DNA from: Melioribacteraceae bacterium
GTDB taxonomy: Bacteria; Bacteroidota; Ignavibacteria; Ignavibacteriales; Melioribacteraceae
NCBI GenBank assembly: GCA_028280855.1
Contig: JANQLA010000082.1
Coordinates: 1-57,880, forward strand
Direction: 5' to 3'
DNA length: 57,880 nt
A model generated the notes under the pieces. The model did no database searches and was not told the DNA's origin. It saw only the letters and a program-made list of their open reading frames with translations. Both the position numbers and the translations under genes were made by a program. This document shows positions 1-7,685 of the stretch, one piece after another; positions within the stretch are counted from its first letter, which is position 1, and each line of letters begins with the position of its first letter.

Positions 1-140
1 ACAATCACTGATTTACCGTTTGGCTCTGCATTATTGCCATTATTCTTTGAATTATTAACACACCCGCTAAGCAAGAACGGCGCACATACTGCAAAAGGAA
101 CCGTCTTAATTGTGTTTATGATGAATTTTCGTCGATTCAT
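1..140 (-). CDS. Exported lipoprotein, N-terminal part only (runs off the left edge)
   Basis: Reading the minus strand from an ATG at 140-138 gives 46 open codons to the window edge. They begin MNRRKFIINTIK, continue through a hydrophobic stretch and reach a lipobox LLSGC with Cys at residue 27, followed by an Asn/Gly-rich linker. This is a lipoprotein signal peptide. The Asn-Arg-Arg-x-Phe-Ile start also resembles a twin-arginine (Tat) signal, so the protein may be exported folded, perhaps with a cofactor. The mature domain lies outside the window, so no function can be given. Confidence 0.6.
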   Translation of the reverse strand, partial: MNRRKFIINTIKTVPFAVCAPFLLSGCVNNSKNNGNNAEPNGKSVI

Positions 141-185
141 ATACTCTCACAATAAAAACTTTGTAGCAAAGTAAAGCTCGTTACT

Positions 186-959
186 TTATAATTGCATTGC
201 TTCTTTTAGTACTTCTCTGAATAAACGGTTCAATTTTTCTGTGCTTGGCTTTTGTTTTAAGTCGTAGTTTAATAAATATTGCTTGAAATGATCGATTCTA
301 TTTTCAAGATATTCGTTTAATATCGATATCTTCGGTTCAACATCCAACTCGCCCCCGCTTAGTTTTCGATTAAGCAATACCTCAACTTCTTTTCTAATAG
401 CATTATCTTTAATTTGTGCATCGACTAACTTATAGAATTCCATTGGCGGCATCGTATCGGTGTTTTCTATCCATGAGCAAGCGAGTACAGGCCTGAGAAC
501 ATAAAAATATTTTTTAACTCTTACACGCTCTCTATTCAAGTACGTTGTGTAATTACCTTCTGCCATGTGGAGGTAATGGTATAAACACGACTTTGGATTA
601 AAATACTCATTGGATAATTCACGAAGTTTTTTTGTCAATGAAGAGGTTTCACAATAAACTATGGGACTACGAAGCCATTCCATTAATGGTGGGTTAGACT
701 TATGAAAAAGTTTTAATGCTTTCCTTAATTCCCATCCCCCAAGGTCAATTTTATTTGGCAGAATTTTATCGTAGTTATCTTTTTTCTCGTGAATTGATAA
801 ATACCAGCTTTCGTCATGAACGTAAATAAATCTTACATCCCAATCGCTATCCATTGAAGCAAATCCCCATGCTCTGCTGCCCGACTCGACAGCGAACAAT
901 ATTTTTACACGAAGCTCTTGTTCAACTTTATTTAATTCTGTTATGATCTGCTCAGTCAT
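186..959 (-). CDS. Predicted nucleotidyltransferase of the YcgL/RlaP type (COG3541-like)
   Basis: A 257-residue protein whose N-terminal third carries the pol-beta superfamily nucleotidyltransferase signature: Gly27-Ser28-Arg29, then ten residues, then Asp39-x-Asp41 (GSRAWGF followed by DSDWDVRF). The Gly-Ser-Arg-x-Trp-Gly-Phe wording is typical of the COG3541/RlaP family, which is larger than the minimal MNT antitoxins and is often found near RNA-repair or phage-related genes. The remaining ~200 residues are helical and charged, as in that family. Substrate unknown. It is monocistronic, with 45 bases to the lipoprotein start and about 200 empty bases upstream. It is the first of four nucleotidyltransferase genes within 15 kb. 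Family assignment is firm; the biological role is not. Confidence 0.8.
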   Translation of the reverse strand: MTEQIITELNKVEQELRVKILFAVESGSRAWGFASMDSDWDVRFIYVHDESWYLSIHEKKDNYDKILPNKIDLGGWELRKALKLFHKSNPPLMEWLRSPIVYCETSSLTKKLRELSNEYFNPKSCLYHYLHMAEGNYTTYLNRERVRVKKYFYVLRPVLACSWIENTDTMPPMEFYKLVDAQIKDNAIRKEVEVLLNRKLSGGELDVEPKISILNEYLENRIDHFKQYLLNYDLKQKPSTEKLNRLFREVLKEAMQL

Positions 960-1161
960 CTACTACAATCGAAAAGTCGTTGAATTTTTTTTCATAATAA
1001 ATATTATTACACAATGAAATTGTTATTAAATTATGCATGAATAAGAAGAACGGGAAAATATAATTTTTTGGTTAAGCAGACGATTAGAACAATGAGCAAA
1101 GAGAATTTGTTTGCAAACATATAAAAAGCTGCATCAACGTATAACTTCATGAACCGGGGTT

Positions 1162-1560
1162 TTATTTTGTTTTTTTAATTTCTTGTTTAATCAAATCAAT
1201 CATAGATTTAACTCGTTCGAATAACGGTTCGACAGATTCTTTATCAAAGTCAAATATATTATCGTAATCTCCCTTTTGTCGCCAATCATATAATTCCGCA
1301 AGAAGTTTACCATAACTCTTATCAAACTTGCCGGTTCTAACAAAATGCATTGCAAATAAACTTTTTGTGCCTGAGTGGGATTTGGTATAAAAATCAGAAT
1401 CTACAAGCAATGCATTTACAGCATAAAATAGTGAGTAGTATAACCTGTTTACTGCAGAATTCCAGAAATTATTCTCGGCAAGGACTTTAGCAGCGTCAAA
1501 TGTTTTATATGCTGATTCAATTCTGTAGTTAATATACTCAACTTTATCTTCGTCTTTCAA
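1162..1560 (-). CDS. HEPN-domain protein, partner of the adjacent MNT
   Basis: A 132-residue helical protein. The NRLYYSLFYAVNALL segment (about residues 38-52) and the C-terminal WRQKGDYDN motif match COG1895/UPF0332-type HEPN domains, many of which are RNases in two-gene toxin-antitoxin pairs with a minimal nucleotidyltransferase. The Arg-x3-Asp-Tyr motif takes the place of the Arg-x4-His-x-Tyr of classical HepT, so catalytic competence is uncertain. It is translated after the MNT gene: its ATG (1560-1558) overlaps the MNT stop (ATGA), indicating translational coupling. The pair order MNT-HEPN is the same as in the two other pairs in the window. Confidence 0.8.
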   Translation of the reverse strand: MKDEDKVEYINYRIESAYKTFDAAKVLAENNFWNSAVNRLYYSLFYAVNALLVDSDFYTKSHSGTKSLFAMHFVRTGKFDKSYGKLLAELYDWRQKGDYDNIFDFDKESVEPLFERVKSMIDLIKQEIKKTK

Positions 1561-1874
1561 AGTTGAACTCCATCCCTCATTACATTTATATAAAACGGTG
1601 TTACACTCTGCACTGATAACCAGTCTTCTTTTGAATAAACAAAAATAGAAAAAGGCTGTCCGACCTGTAGCTCTAATTCAAATAGATTATTACGGAAATT
1701 TCTTTCTACATTTATATCAACCGGGTAGTCTGTTAGCACCAATATATCCCAATCAGAATGAGCATGTTCTTCTCCCCGGGCACGTGATCCATAGAGTATT
1801 ATTTCTGAGTTTGGATCGACTTGAGTTATGTTTTTTTTAATTAGCTCGGCTATATCTTTATAATTTGATTTCAT
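1557..1874 (-). CDS. Minimal nucleotidyltransferase (MNT), probable antitoxin
   Basis: A 105-residue single-domain protein of the pol-beta nucleotidyltransferase superfamily. It shows Gly29-Ser30-Arg-x-Arg-Gly and, ten residues later, Asp41-x-Asp43 (SDWDILVL), i.e. an intact GSx10DxD metal-binding site. In characterised MntA/HepT systems the MNT inactivates its HEPN partner by adding AMP to a tyrosine; that this pair does so is inferred from family and gene order. It is first in a two-gene minus-strand operon, overlapping the HEPN gene by 4 bases. A perfect 7-bp hairpin lies 27 bases upstream of its start. Confidence 0.8.
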   Translation of the reverse strand: MKSNYKDIAELIKKNITQVDPNSEIILYGSRARGEEHAHSDWDILVLTDYPVDINVERNFRNNLFELELQVGQPFSIFVYSKEDWLSVQSVTPFYINVMRDGVQL

Positions 1875-1900
1875 ACTGAAATATAATAATCTCTATCCTC

Positions 1901-1921
1901 TTTCGTCGTGTTTAGACGAAA
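1901..1921. promoter_or_regulatory. Short inverted repeat upstream of the MNT/HEPN operon
   Basis: TTTCGTC at 1901-1907 and its exact complement GACGAAA at 1915-1921 flank a 7-base spacer. The site lies 27 bases upstream of the MNT start, where an operator for autoregulation would be expected. It may equally be chance in AT-rich DNA. No T-tract follows on either strand, so a terminator is unlikely. Confidence 0.3.
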
Positions 1922-2089
1922 CAATAGCCTAGTTTTCCATTTCTAAAATCAAATGAGTGTATTAGAAGAATGATTATGTTTAAGTGTCACACATATACAT
2001 TTTGAATTATTTCAATAATCCGGACATCGATTAGCTCTTGATAAAGGAAAATTGATTAGCTACTTTTCATTCAACTATACAAGGCTACA

Positions 2090-2434
2090 ATGGGTGCAAT
2101 TATATACTGGACATTAGTTCGAACGGCGATAACTATTCCCGCATTGCTTTTGGTATTCGAATATATTGATTATCAACTCTGGTGGCTAATTGGTATTTTT
2201 GCAATATACGGCGTTGTAATTCATCCGGCCGTTTTACAATACAGGAAGTTTGAAGAAAAAAGCAAAGAGATTATTGAGAATACATTGTGTTCATCTTGCA
2301 AACATTTTGATAAGTCGGCAGTACTGTGCATGAAACACGATAAGCATCCGACTGTTGACTGGCTGCCGTGCGATGGTATTCACTGGGAGTTAAAAGAGGG
2401 ATATTATGAGGAAAAAGCTGATTCTAACCGATGA
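2090..2434 (+). CDS. Small membrane protein with a Cys-rich C-terminal tail, function unknown
   Basis: A 114-residue protein. Two hydrophobic segments (about residues 5-26 and 30-50) suggest a membrane hairpin. The tail carries four cysteines, Cys67-x2-Cys70, Cys80 and Cys94, in a CSSCKHFDK...LCMKHDKHP...LPCDG arrangement that could bind zinc or another metal. I do not recognise a named family. The next gene begins inside its 3' end in another frame (29-base overlap), so the two are probably co-translated. The ATG at 2090 is the only start that includes the first hydrophobic segment. Confidence 0.6.
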   Translation: MGAIIYWTLVRTAITIPALLLVFEYIDYQLWWLIGIFAIYGVVIHPAVLQYRKFEEKSKEIIENTLCSSCKHFDKSAVLCMKHDKHPTVDWLPCDGIHWELKEGYYEEKADSNR

Positions 2435-2645
2435 TGAAAAAGAACAACTAAAAGATAAAGATGTTATATACTGCACCGAATGCGGCGAGGAGCTTGAAAT
2501 ATTCGGCTGCGAGGATGGCTCGTTTGATATTGATGCCGTAAAGCTAAACTACAGCAAGTGTAAAATGACAGGCAAGTTCAAAGGCGAGATTTGTTCGAAA
2601 TTATTTATTGTTTCGCAAAATATGAATGAGTTTGACAACGAATGA
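2406..2645 (+). CDS. Small Cys-rich hypothetical protein
   Basis: A 79-residue soluble, acidic protein with Cys23-x2-Cys26 (YCTECGEELE), Cys35, Cys52 and Cys63, resembling a small zinc-ribbon-like fold. It overlaps the 3' end of the preceding membrane/Cys-rich gene by 29 bases in a different frame. That both neighbours are Cys-rich suggests a shared metal-related or protein-interaction role, but this is inference. A shorter product from a later start is possible. Confidence 0.5.
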   Translation: MRKKLILTDDEKEQLKDKDVIYCTECGEELEIFGCEDGSFDIDAVKLNYSKCKMTGKFKGEICSKLFIVSQNMNEFDNE

Positions 2646-2946
2646 GACTCGTAAACCTGCAACAATTTTAGTAGGTTCACTTTTAGTACTGCCTCCCGAT
2701 ACCTGTTCTTTGCGATCTAGTCAAAAACCCTTTTCTTTCCATTTATAATTTTGTTTTTTCAGTGAATCAACATTTGAAGAATCTTACTTGACCCCCGGCT
2801 ATATCGTCTCGAACAACTCAGTCGCTCTATGTTCTTCTCCTAACTCTCCGTAGCCTTTTTTGTTGCTAAAAGTCATTAGCTAAACTACATTGCATTACCG
2901 TTCGATAATAGCTTGATGAATAATACTAAAACGATATAGAATTATA
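2646..2946. other. Gene-free spacer (301 bases)
   Basis: No convincing gene, tRNA or terminator was seen. On the minus strand between about 2850 and 2700 a protein-like reading (ending ...NYKWKEKGF) is interrupted by two in-frame stops, so at most it is a decayed fragment. The promoter of the histidine kinase gene should lie near the right end. Confidence 0.4.
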
Positions 2947-4383
2947 ATGCAAATTAGAATACTCAAATTACTGTTGTCGCTAATTCTGTGCCTGTGTGTA
3001 TCAAGCCATGCCCAGGTTTTCATGACAAAGATAACCTCTGTTAGAATTGATCGTACAAAAGAAGTGAGTAACGAAGTTACCGCCGTTAAGCTATTTGAAA
3101 ATCAGGCTGTTACTTTTGAATTTTATCATGGATTCGATGACGCTGCAGATACATCAATTTATTACGACATTTTTCTTAACTCTGTATTACTACAAAAGAA
3201 GCATCGTTCAAATACTTATACATTTGCACATCTTTCTCCCGGCAGTTACAGCTTTGAGGTGCAGGCTTACAATGGTAATGAACAGGAATCTATTTCAGCA
3301 GAAAAAAAATTTACTGTTGTTGCTAAGTCCGATCAAAATGTTTCCGCAATAGAGAGCGATGAGAAAATACCGTTATCTATCGTGGGATTTGTTGTAACAA
3401 TTGTTGCGCTGGTAATCATCATCGTCTTCTTATTGATAAAACCGGGGTCGACAAAAAGACGTTTACGCACTCAAAACAAGGAGCTTGAGAACGATCACGA
3501 TAAAAATGAACTGGCAGAGTTAAAAAGCTCAAACGATTTGTTGAGGCGAGGATTCAAACAATATGAAAATGAAAACAAACGTCTTAAAAAAACAATTTAT
3601 AGTTTGAATAAAACCATTCAGTCGTTGGAAGATGCAAATGTAAGTTTAATTGAACAAAAAGAATTATTAGCCGCCAAGAAAGTACAGTTAGAGGAACTGC
3701 AAAAACAAAAAGACGAACTGCTTGCAATTAAATTCCACGACTTAAAAAATCCTGCTAATGCAATTAAAGGTCTTGTTGAATTATTGGAAGACTACGATTT
3801 AACCACGCAGGAGCAACAGGAAATAATGACATCGATTGTTGAATCATCAGGCAATATGATCGAACTCGTTCAGGCTATTTCAGATGCATTTGCAAATGAA
3901 AAGTTCGATGATGAATACATAATGGAGTTGGCTTTTTTGCAGGATGTAATCCAGTCCGTTGTAACTATGAATGCCGCTTATGCGAAGAAAAAGGAAATAC
4001 GATTATTAAACAATGCCTCTTCATCAATGCCTGAATTTAACTTCGATAAGCTAAAAATAAAGGAGGCGCTGGATAACCTTGTTAACAACGCAATTAAGTA
4101 CTCATTGCCTAAAACAGATGTTAATGTTAGATCATACATGACGGACACAAAAGTAGTTGTTGAAGTAAAAGACAACGGCGTTGGAATGACAAAAGACGAC
4201 CTCTTACATTTATTTGAAAAAGGAGCAAAGCTATCTTCCAAGCCGACGGGTGGGGAAAAAAGTTCCGGTCTTGGTTTATGGATAGTTAAAAAGATTATTG
4301 ATGGGCATGGCGGCAGTATTACTTGTGACAGTAAAAAAGGAATTGGAACAAAGTTTACTTTTGAAATACCATTTAAATCTTAG
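2947..4383 (+). CDS. Membrane-bound sensor histidine kinase
   Basis: A 478-residue protein. A signal peptide (residues 1-22, ending SHAQ) is followed by a periplasmic region to about residue 140. Its end (SPGSYSFEVQAYNGNE) resembles the beta-sandwich Y_Y_Y/FN3 modules of Bacteroidota two-component sensors. One transmembrane helix (about 141-164) leads into a coiled coil (170-260). The kinase core has His264 in FHDLKNP, an N-box (LDNLVNNAIKYS), a DNGVGM G1 box and a GLGLWIVKKI G2 box. No response regulator is adjacent and there is no receiver domain, so it is an orphan sensor; its signal is unknown. Confidence 0.9.
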   Translation: MQIRILKLLLSLILCLCVSSHAQVFMTKITSVRIDRTKEVSNEVTAVKLFENQAVTFEFYHGFDDAADTSIYYDIFLNSVLLQKKHRSNTYTFAHLSPGSYSFEVQAYNGNEQESISAEKKFTVVAKSDQNVSAIESDEKIPLSIVGFVVTIVALVIIIVFLLIKPGSTKRRLRTQNKELENDHDKNELAELKSSNDLLRRGFKQYENENKRLKKTIYSLNKTIQSLEDANVSLIEQKELLAAKKVQLEELQKQKDELLAIKFHDLKNPANAIKGLVELLEDYDLTTQEQQEIMTSIVESSGNMIELVQAISDAFANEKFDDEYIMELAFLQDVIQSVVTMNAAYAKKKEIRLLNNASSSMPEFNFDKLKIKEALDNLVNNAIKYSLPKTDVNVRSYMTDTKVVVEVKDNGVGMTKDDLLHLFEKGAKLSSKPTGGEKSSGLGLWIVKKIIDGHGGSITCDSKKGIGTKFTFEIPFKS

Positions 4384-4413
4384 CCTAAATTAACTCTTAA
4401 ACAATATTTAAAG

Positions 4414-4433
4414 AGCGAGGCTTAAACCCCGCT
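4414..4433. terminator. Probable bidirectional terminator between convergent genes
   Basis: AGCGAGG and CCCCGCT pair with one A-C mismatch around the loop CTTAAA. The hairpin sits in the 56 bases between the convergent stops of the histidine kinase (+) and the SDR gene (-). Flanking T/A-rich bases on both sides are weak tracts only. Confidence 0.45.
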
Positions 4434-4439
4434 TCTTCA

Positions 4440-5207
4440 TTATATAAACATCCCGCCGGAAGCTTCAATTCGTTGACCGGTTATCCACCCGGCATTTTCG
4501 CTGCATAAGAACCCAACTACACCGCCGATATCTTCAGAAACTCCAACACGACCTAAAGCTGTATTGCCGGCTATTATCTCTCTTAATTGAGGAGCCGAAT
4601 CAAAACTTTCTTTATTAAAATCGTTATCAATTGCTCCCGGGGCAACAATGTTTACGGTAATACCTCTGCCGCCTAATTCCTTTGCAAGGTAACGCGTGCT
4701 TACCTCCATTGCGCCTTTCATCGAAGCATAAACCCTGTAGGCCGGAAGAGAAAATCTTGCCAGCCCGGTGGATATGTTTACTATACGTCCGCCGTCACTG
4801 ATCTTTGAAAGTAGATTTTTGGTGAGAAACAAAACCCCTTTGAAATGAATCTTCATAAGTGAGTCGAATGTTTCTTCAGTAAGATCGGCCAACATTTCAT
4901 GCTTCCCGATTCCGGCGTTATTCACAAGAAAGTCAATTGAATCTCGCTGCCAATGTTCGGACAGAGCAGAAGATACCGACTCAACAAATCTGCCTATACT
5001 TGAAATATTACTTTGATCAAATTGTAACGCAACTGCTTTTCTACCCAGCTGTGCAATTTTTGTAGAGACTTCATCAGCAGCTTTTTTATTAGTATTATAT
5101 GTAAAGATTATGTCGGATCCATTGCCGGCGAGTTTTAATACAGCCTCTCTACCTAAGCCCCTACTTCCGCCGGTAACCAACGCGACTTTATTTTCGAATT
5201 TATTCAT
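4440..5207 (-). CDS. Short-chain dehydrogenase/reductase (SDR)
   Basis: A 255-residue classical SDR. It has the nucleotide-binding motif Thr12-Gly-Gly-Ser-Arg-Gly-Leu-Gly19, the NNAG motif near residue 96 and the catalytic triad Ser146, Tyr160 and Lys164 (YASMK). A VAPGAIDNDF segment follows. The sequence resembles FabG/glucose-1-dehydrogenase-like oxidoreductases acting on small carbonyl or alcohol substrates; the substrate cannot be read from the sequence. It lies 129 bases downstream of an AraC-type regulator on the same strand, which may control it. Confidence 0.88.
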   Translation of the reverse strand: MNKFENKVALVTGGSRGLGREAVLKLAGNGSDIIFTYNTNKKAADEVSTKIAQLGRKAVALQFDQSNISSIGRFVESVSSALSEHWQRDSIDFLVNNAGIGKHEMLADLTEETFDSLMKIHFKGVLFLTKNLLSKISDGGRIVNISTGLARFSLPAYRVYASMKGAMEVSTRYLAKELGGRGITVNIVAPGAIDNDFNKESFDSAPQLREIIAGNTALGRVGVSEDIGGVVGFLCSENAGWITGQRIEASGGMFI

Positions 5208-5336
5208 GTCAGTGCCTTTCTTTTTTGATTAGTAATTACATCGCAAAAGTAATTTTAATTACATATCCCAAAAAGGCGCGTTACACATAATCTATGGCAA
5301 ATTTCAAAGAGTTGTTAAAGCAAAGTCGAAATGAAA

Positions 5337-6251
5337 TTAATTTATCTCTTTAAGATACTGTTTTGGAGTAAGTCCAGTTTTCTTCTTAAAAAATTTTGTA
5401 AAATGTGTGGGTTCGGAAAACCCTAATTGATAAGAAACCTCTTTAATGGAATACTCTGACTGACTTAGCAGTGCCTGCGCTTCGGTAATTGTTTTATAAA
5501 CTATAAAATCATTTACAGACTTTCCTGCTTTACTTCTAATAACATTTGAAAAATAATTTTGGTGGAGCCCGGCAAGCGCTGCAAAATCAGTTACTCTAGG
5601 AAGTTTATTCCTATTTCCTTCTAATAGTTCACGAAAATATATTTCTAAACTCTTTTTGAATTCCCTGACTAATTTTGTCCCGCGGTTATTTTCTTTCAAA
5701 GGGTTATAATCTTTCCAGAATCGTTCCTTAATTTTTAGCAGTATTATCATCAGAACGCTTGCCAAAATTTTATCTTTATAGATTGATTCCTTTCCAAACT
5801 CTTCAATTAACTGCTCACACAATATTTCAAACTCATTAAATACCTTTTTTGTTAAGTATCCGGGTGGAACTGTTTCCGAAAGCAAAAATGGAAAGTCATT
5901 GTAAACGTTTTTGTTGATATTCAACTTCAGAAATTTTTCGGAGAAAGAGATTATGAACCCTTCACAGACCGTATATAATTCAAAGGCTTTAATGTGCCCG
6001 GGGTTTGTAAAATAAATAGTTCCATCTTTCGTATCGAATGTTTTATTGTCGGTTGTATAGTTTCCTCTTCCCGATTTTACAAATACGAATGAATAATAGT
6101 TGGCCCGGAAAACATTTGATTTATACGCCTGAGGATGGATAACCTCTAATCGTTGAATAGAAAACTCGGTGTTCTTATCTAGTTGTATTCCGAGGGATTT
6201 GGCAAAATCGTAAAGAGAATTGTACGATTTTATACCTCTTGATTCCTTCAT
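5337..6251 (-). CDS. AraC-family transcriptional regulator
   Basis: A 304-residue soluble regulator. The N-terminal ~170 residues look like a cupin-type effector domain (FVKSGRGNYTTDNKTFDTKDGTIYF region). The C-terminal ~100 residues form the double helix-turn-helix DNA-binding domain, with SIKEVSYQLGFSEPTHFTKF and the closing GLTPKQYL. Its ATG overlaps the stop of the upstream YdeI-like gene by 4 bases, so both are one transcript. The SDR gene follows after 129 bases and is the likeliest target. The effector is unknown. Confidence 0.88.
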   Translation of the reverse strand: MKESRGIKSYNSLYDFAKSLGIQLDKNTEFSIQRLEVIHPQAYKSNVFRANYYSFVFVKSGRGNYTTDNKTFDTKDGTIYFTNPGHIKAFELYTVCEGFIISFSEKFLKLNINKNVYNDFPFLLSETVPPGYLTKKVFNEFEILCEQLIEEFGKESIYKDKILASVLMIILLKIKERFWKDYNPLKENNRGTKLVREFKKSLEIYFRELLEGNRNKLPRVTDFAALAGLHQNYFSNVIRSKAGKSVNDFIVYKTITEAQALLSQSEYSIKEVSYQLGFSEPTHFTKFFKKKTGLTPKQYLKEIN

Positions 6252-6835
6252 TTATTCTTTTTCCCCACCCTTAGCGGAGGAATTTTTAATTCTTGTTCGC
6301 TCGATTCAATTAAAACCTTCAATCGCCGCAATCTCGTTTCTTCTTTTTTAGCACTCATTACCCAGTGGATTGATTGCTTTTTATACGACGGCGCTAATTT
6401 CCCGGAGAAGTATTTCCAGGCTTTCTTATTTGATTTTATCCGCCGTTCGTACTCTTTATCCAGCTTAACTATTTTCTGCTCGTATGAAAACTGCCCGGCA
6501 TTCGAAGCTTCTATTTTTTCGAAGGCTGTTATTCCTTCCGGTTTCATTAGTCCTTTCGTTTTAAGCTCGGCGACCTTTTTAATATTAACATCGCTCCAAT
6601 GGCTGTTCGGTTTGCGTGGTGTAAATCGAATGCAATAGCTTTCATCATCAATTGACTTGCGAATCCCGTCAATCCATCCGAAGCATAAAGCTTCATCAAC
6701 CGATTGAGACCAATCAACGCTTGGTTTGCCGGTTGCTTTCTTGTAATAGCCCAGCAATAATTCCTTTTCTATTTTATGGTTTTTCTCAAACCACTTTCTT
6801 AATTCTGTAGAACTTTTAAAGAATGTCGGTTTCAT
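6248..6835 (-). CDS. YdeI/OmpD-associated (OmdA-like) family protein
   Basis: A 195-residue basic protein with the features of the COG4430 YdeI/OmdA family: the LLGYYKKATGKPSVDW stretch, the ALCFGWIDGIRK motif near residue 50, RFTPRKPNSHWSDVN, and the C-terminal Arg/Lys-rich RRLRKVL-like helix region near residues 165-175. Members are linked to bacteriocin or antimicrobial-peptide tolerance in some bacteria, but the molecular function is not established. First gene of a two-gene operon with the AraC-type regulator (4-base overlap). Confidence 0.82.
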   Translation of the reverse strand: MKPTFFKSSTELRKWFEKNHKIEKELLLGYYKKATGKPSVDWSQSVDEALCFGWIDGIRKSIDDESYCIRFTPRKPNSHWSDVNIKKVAELKTKGLMKPEGITAFEKIEASNAGQFSYEQKIVKLDKEYERRIKSNKKAWKYFSGKLAPSYKKQSIHWVMSAKKEETRLRRLKVLIESSEQELKIPPLRVGKKNK

Positions 6836-6939
6836 TAAAATGAGAGTGCCTACTTTTAGGGATTCAGTAAATCATATTTTCAATTTAACAATCATTTGTT
6901 ATTTTAGCACAATTAAGAGGCAAAAATCAATAGGGTAGT

Positions 6940-7260
6940 ATGACAAAGGAAGATCGCAATATTATTGAGGAGCTAAAAACCATATTAATGAAAAATTTTT
7001 CAGAACACATCGTACAAATAATATTTTATGGTTCACGTGTTAATCAACCTCGGACTGATAGCGACTTTGATATTTTGATTATTACTAAAGAAAAAATAGA
7101 TCGTTCAATAGAGAAGATGTTTTTTGATGTGATTTTTTTCTACTCATTGGAAAACGATATTTTAATAGACACAAAGTATCTTAGCGATGAAGAGTATAAT
7201 GTTATTCATAGAAATATGCCATATGTTCGAGAAGTAAGAGCAACCGGGATAACAGTTTGA
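6940..7260 (+). CDS. Minimal nucleotidyltransferase (MNT), probable antitoxin
   Basis: A 106-residue pol-beta-type nucleotidyltransferase with Gly31-Ser32-Arg33 and Asp42-x-Asp44 (SDFDILII); the spacing is one residue shorter than the usual ten. The C-terminal part ends EVRATGITV. First of a two-gene operon with a HEPN gene whose TTG start overlaps this stop (TTGA). By family and order it is the likely antitoxin that modifies its HEPN partner. It is clearly diverged from the MNT at 1557-1874 and from that at 15065-15391. Confidence 0.8.
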   Translation: MTKEDRNIIEELKTILMKNFSEHIVQIIFYGSRVNQPRTDSDFDILIITKEKIDRSIEKMFFDVIFFYSLENDILIDTKYLSDEEYNVIHRNMPYVREVRATGITV

Positions 7261-7658
7261 GTAAAGAAAAAAGTAAGTTAGACTACATTAATTATCGAAT
7301 TAGCAAATCGAAAGAATCTTTGGAGGAGGCCAATATACTTTTGCAATCAGGTCATCTCGCTACATGTATGAATATAATTTATTATTCAGCTTTTTATATT
7401 GTAAGCCCACTATTGGAATTAGATAATTTTTCAACTTCAAAGCACAAGCATTTAATTGGATATTTTAATAGAAACTATATGAAAGAAGGATTAATTGACG
7501 TTAACATTGGAAAAACTATTAATGACGCTTATGATAAACGTATTTCTGTTGATTATCATGATTTTGCCACAATTACTAAATCCGATATAAATGATTACAT
7601 GAGAGAAGTAAAAAAATTTAATAAAGAAGTAAAAGCTCTTATTCTAAAAAAAAATTAA
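7257..7658 (+). CDS. HEPN-domain protein, probable toxin partner of MNT
   Basis: A 133-residue helical HEPN protein (MNIIYYSAFYIVSPLL segment near residues 38-53; KRISVDYHDF near residue 96). The Arg-x5-His spacing there fits the HEPN Arg-x4-6-His RNase motif, so this copy may be catalytically active. Translation starts at TTG in the TTGA overlap with the MNT stop. A weak start coupled to the upstream gene would keep the HEPN protein at or below the antitoxin level. Downstream, a convergent gene ends 27 bases away with no clear terminator. Confidence 0.78.
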   Translation: MSKEKSKLDYINYRISKSKESLEEANILLQSGHLATCMNIIYYSAFYIVSPLLELDNFSTSKHKHLIGYFNRNYMKEGLIDVNIGKTINDAYDKRISVDYHDFATITKSDINDYMREVKKFNKEVKALILKKN

Positions 7659-7685
7659 AACGCATGAAAAATAGTTATACAATAT

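Noticed and set aside
186-959. Counting this nucleotidyltransferase as a fourth toxin-antitoxin pair
   Set aside because: It is 257 residues, of the COG3541/RlaP type, and has no HEPN partner beside it.
2700-2850. Minus-strand gene fragment in the spacer before the histidine kinase
   Set aside because: The reading has two in-frame stops and I could not match it to a family.
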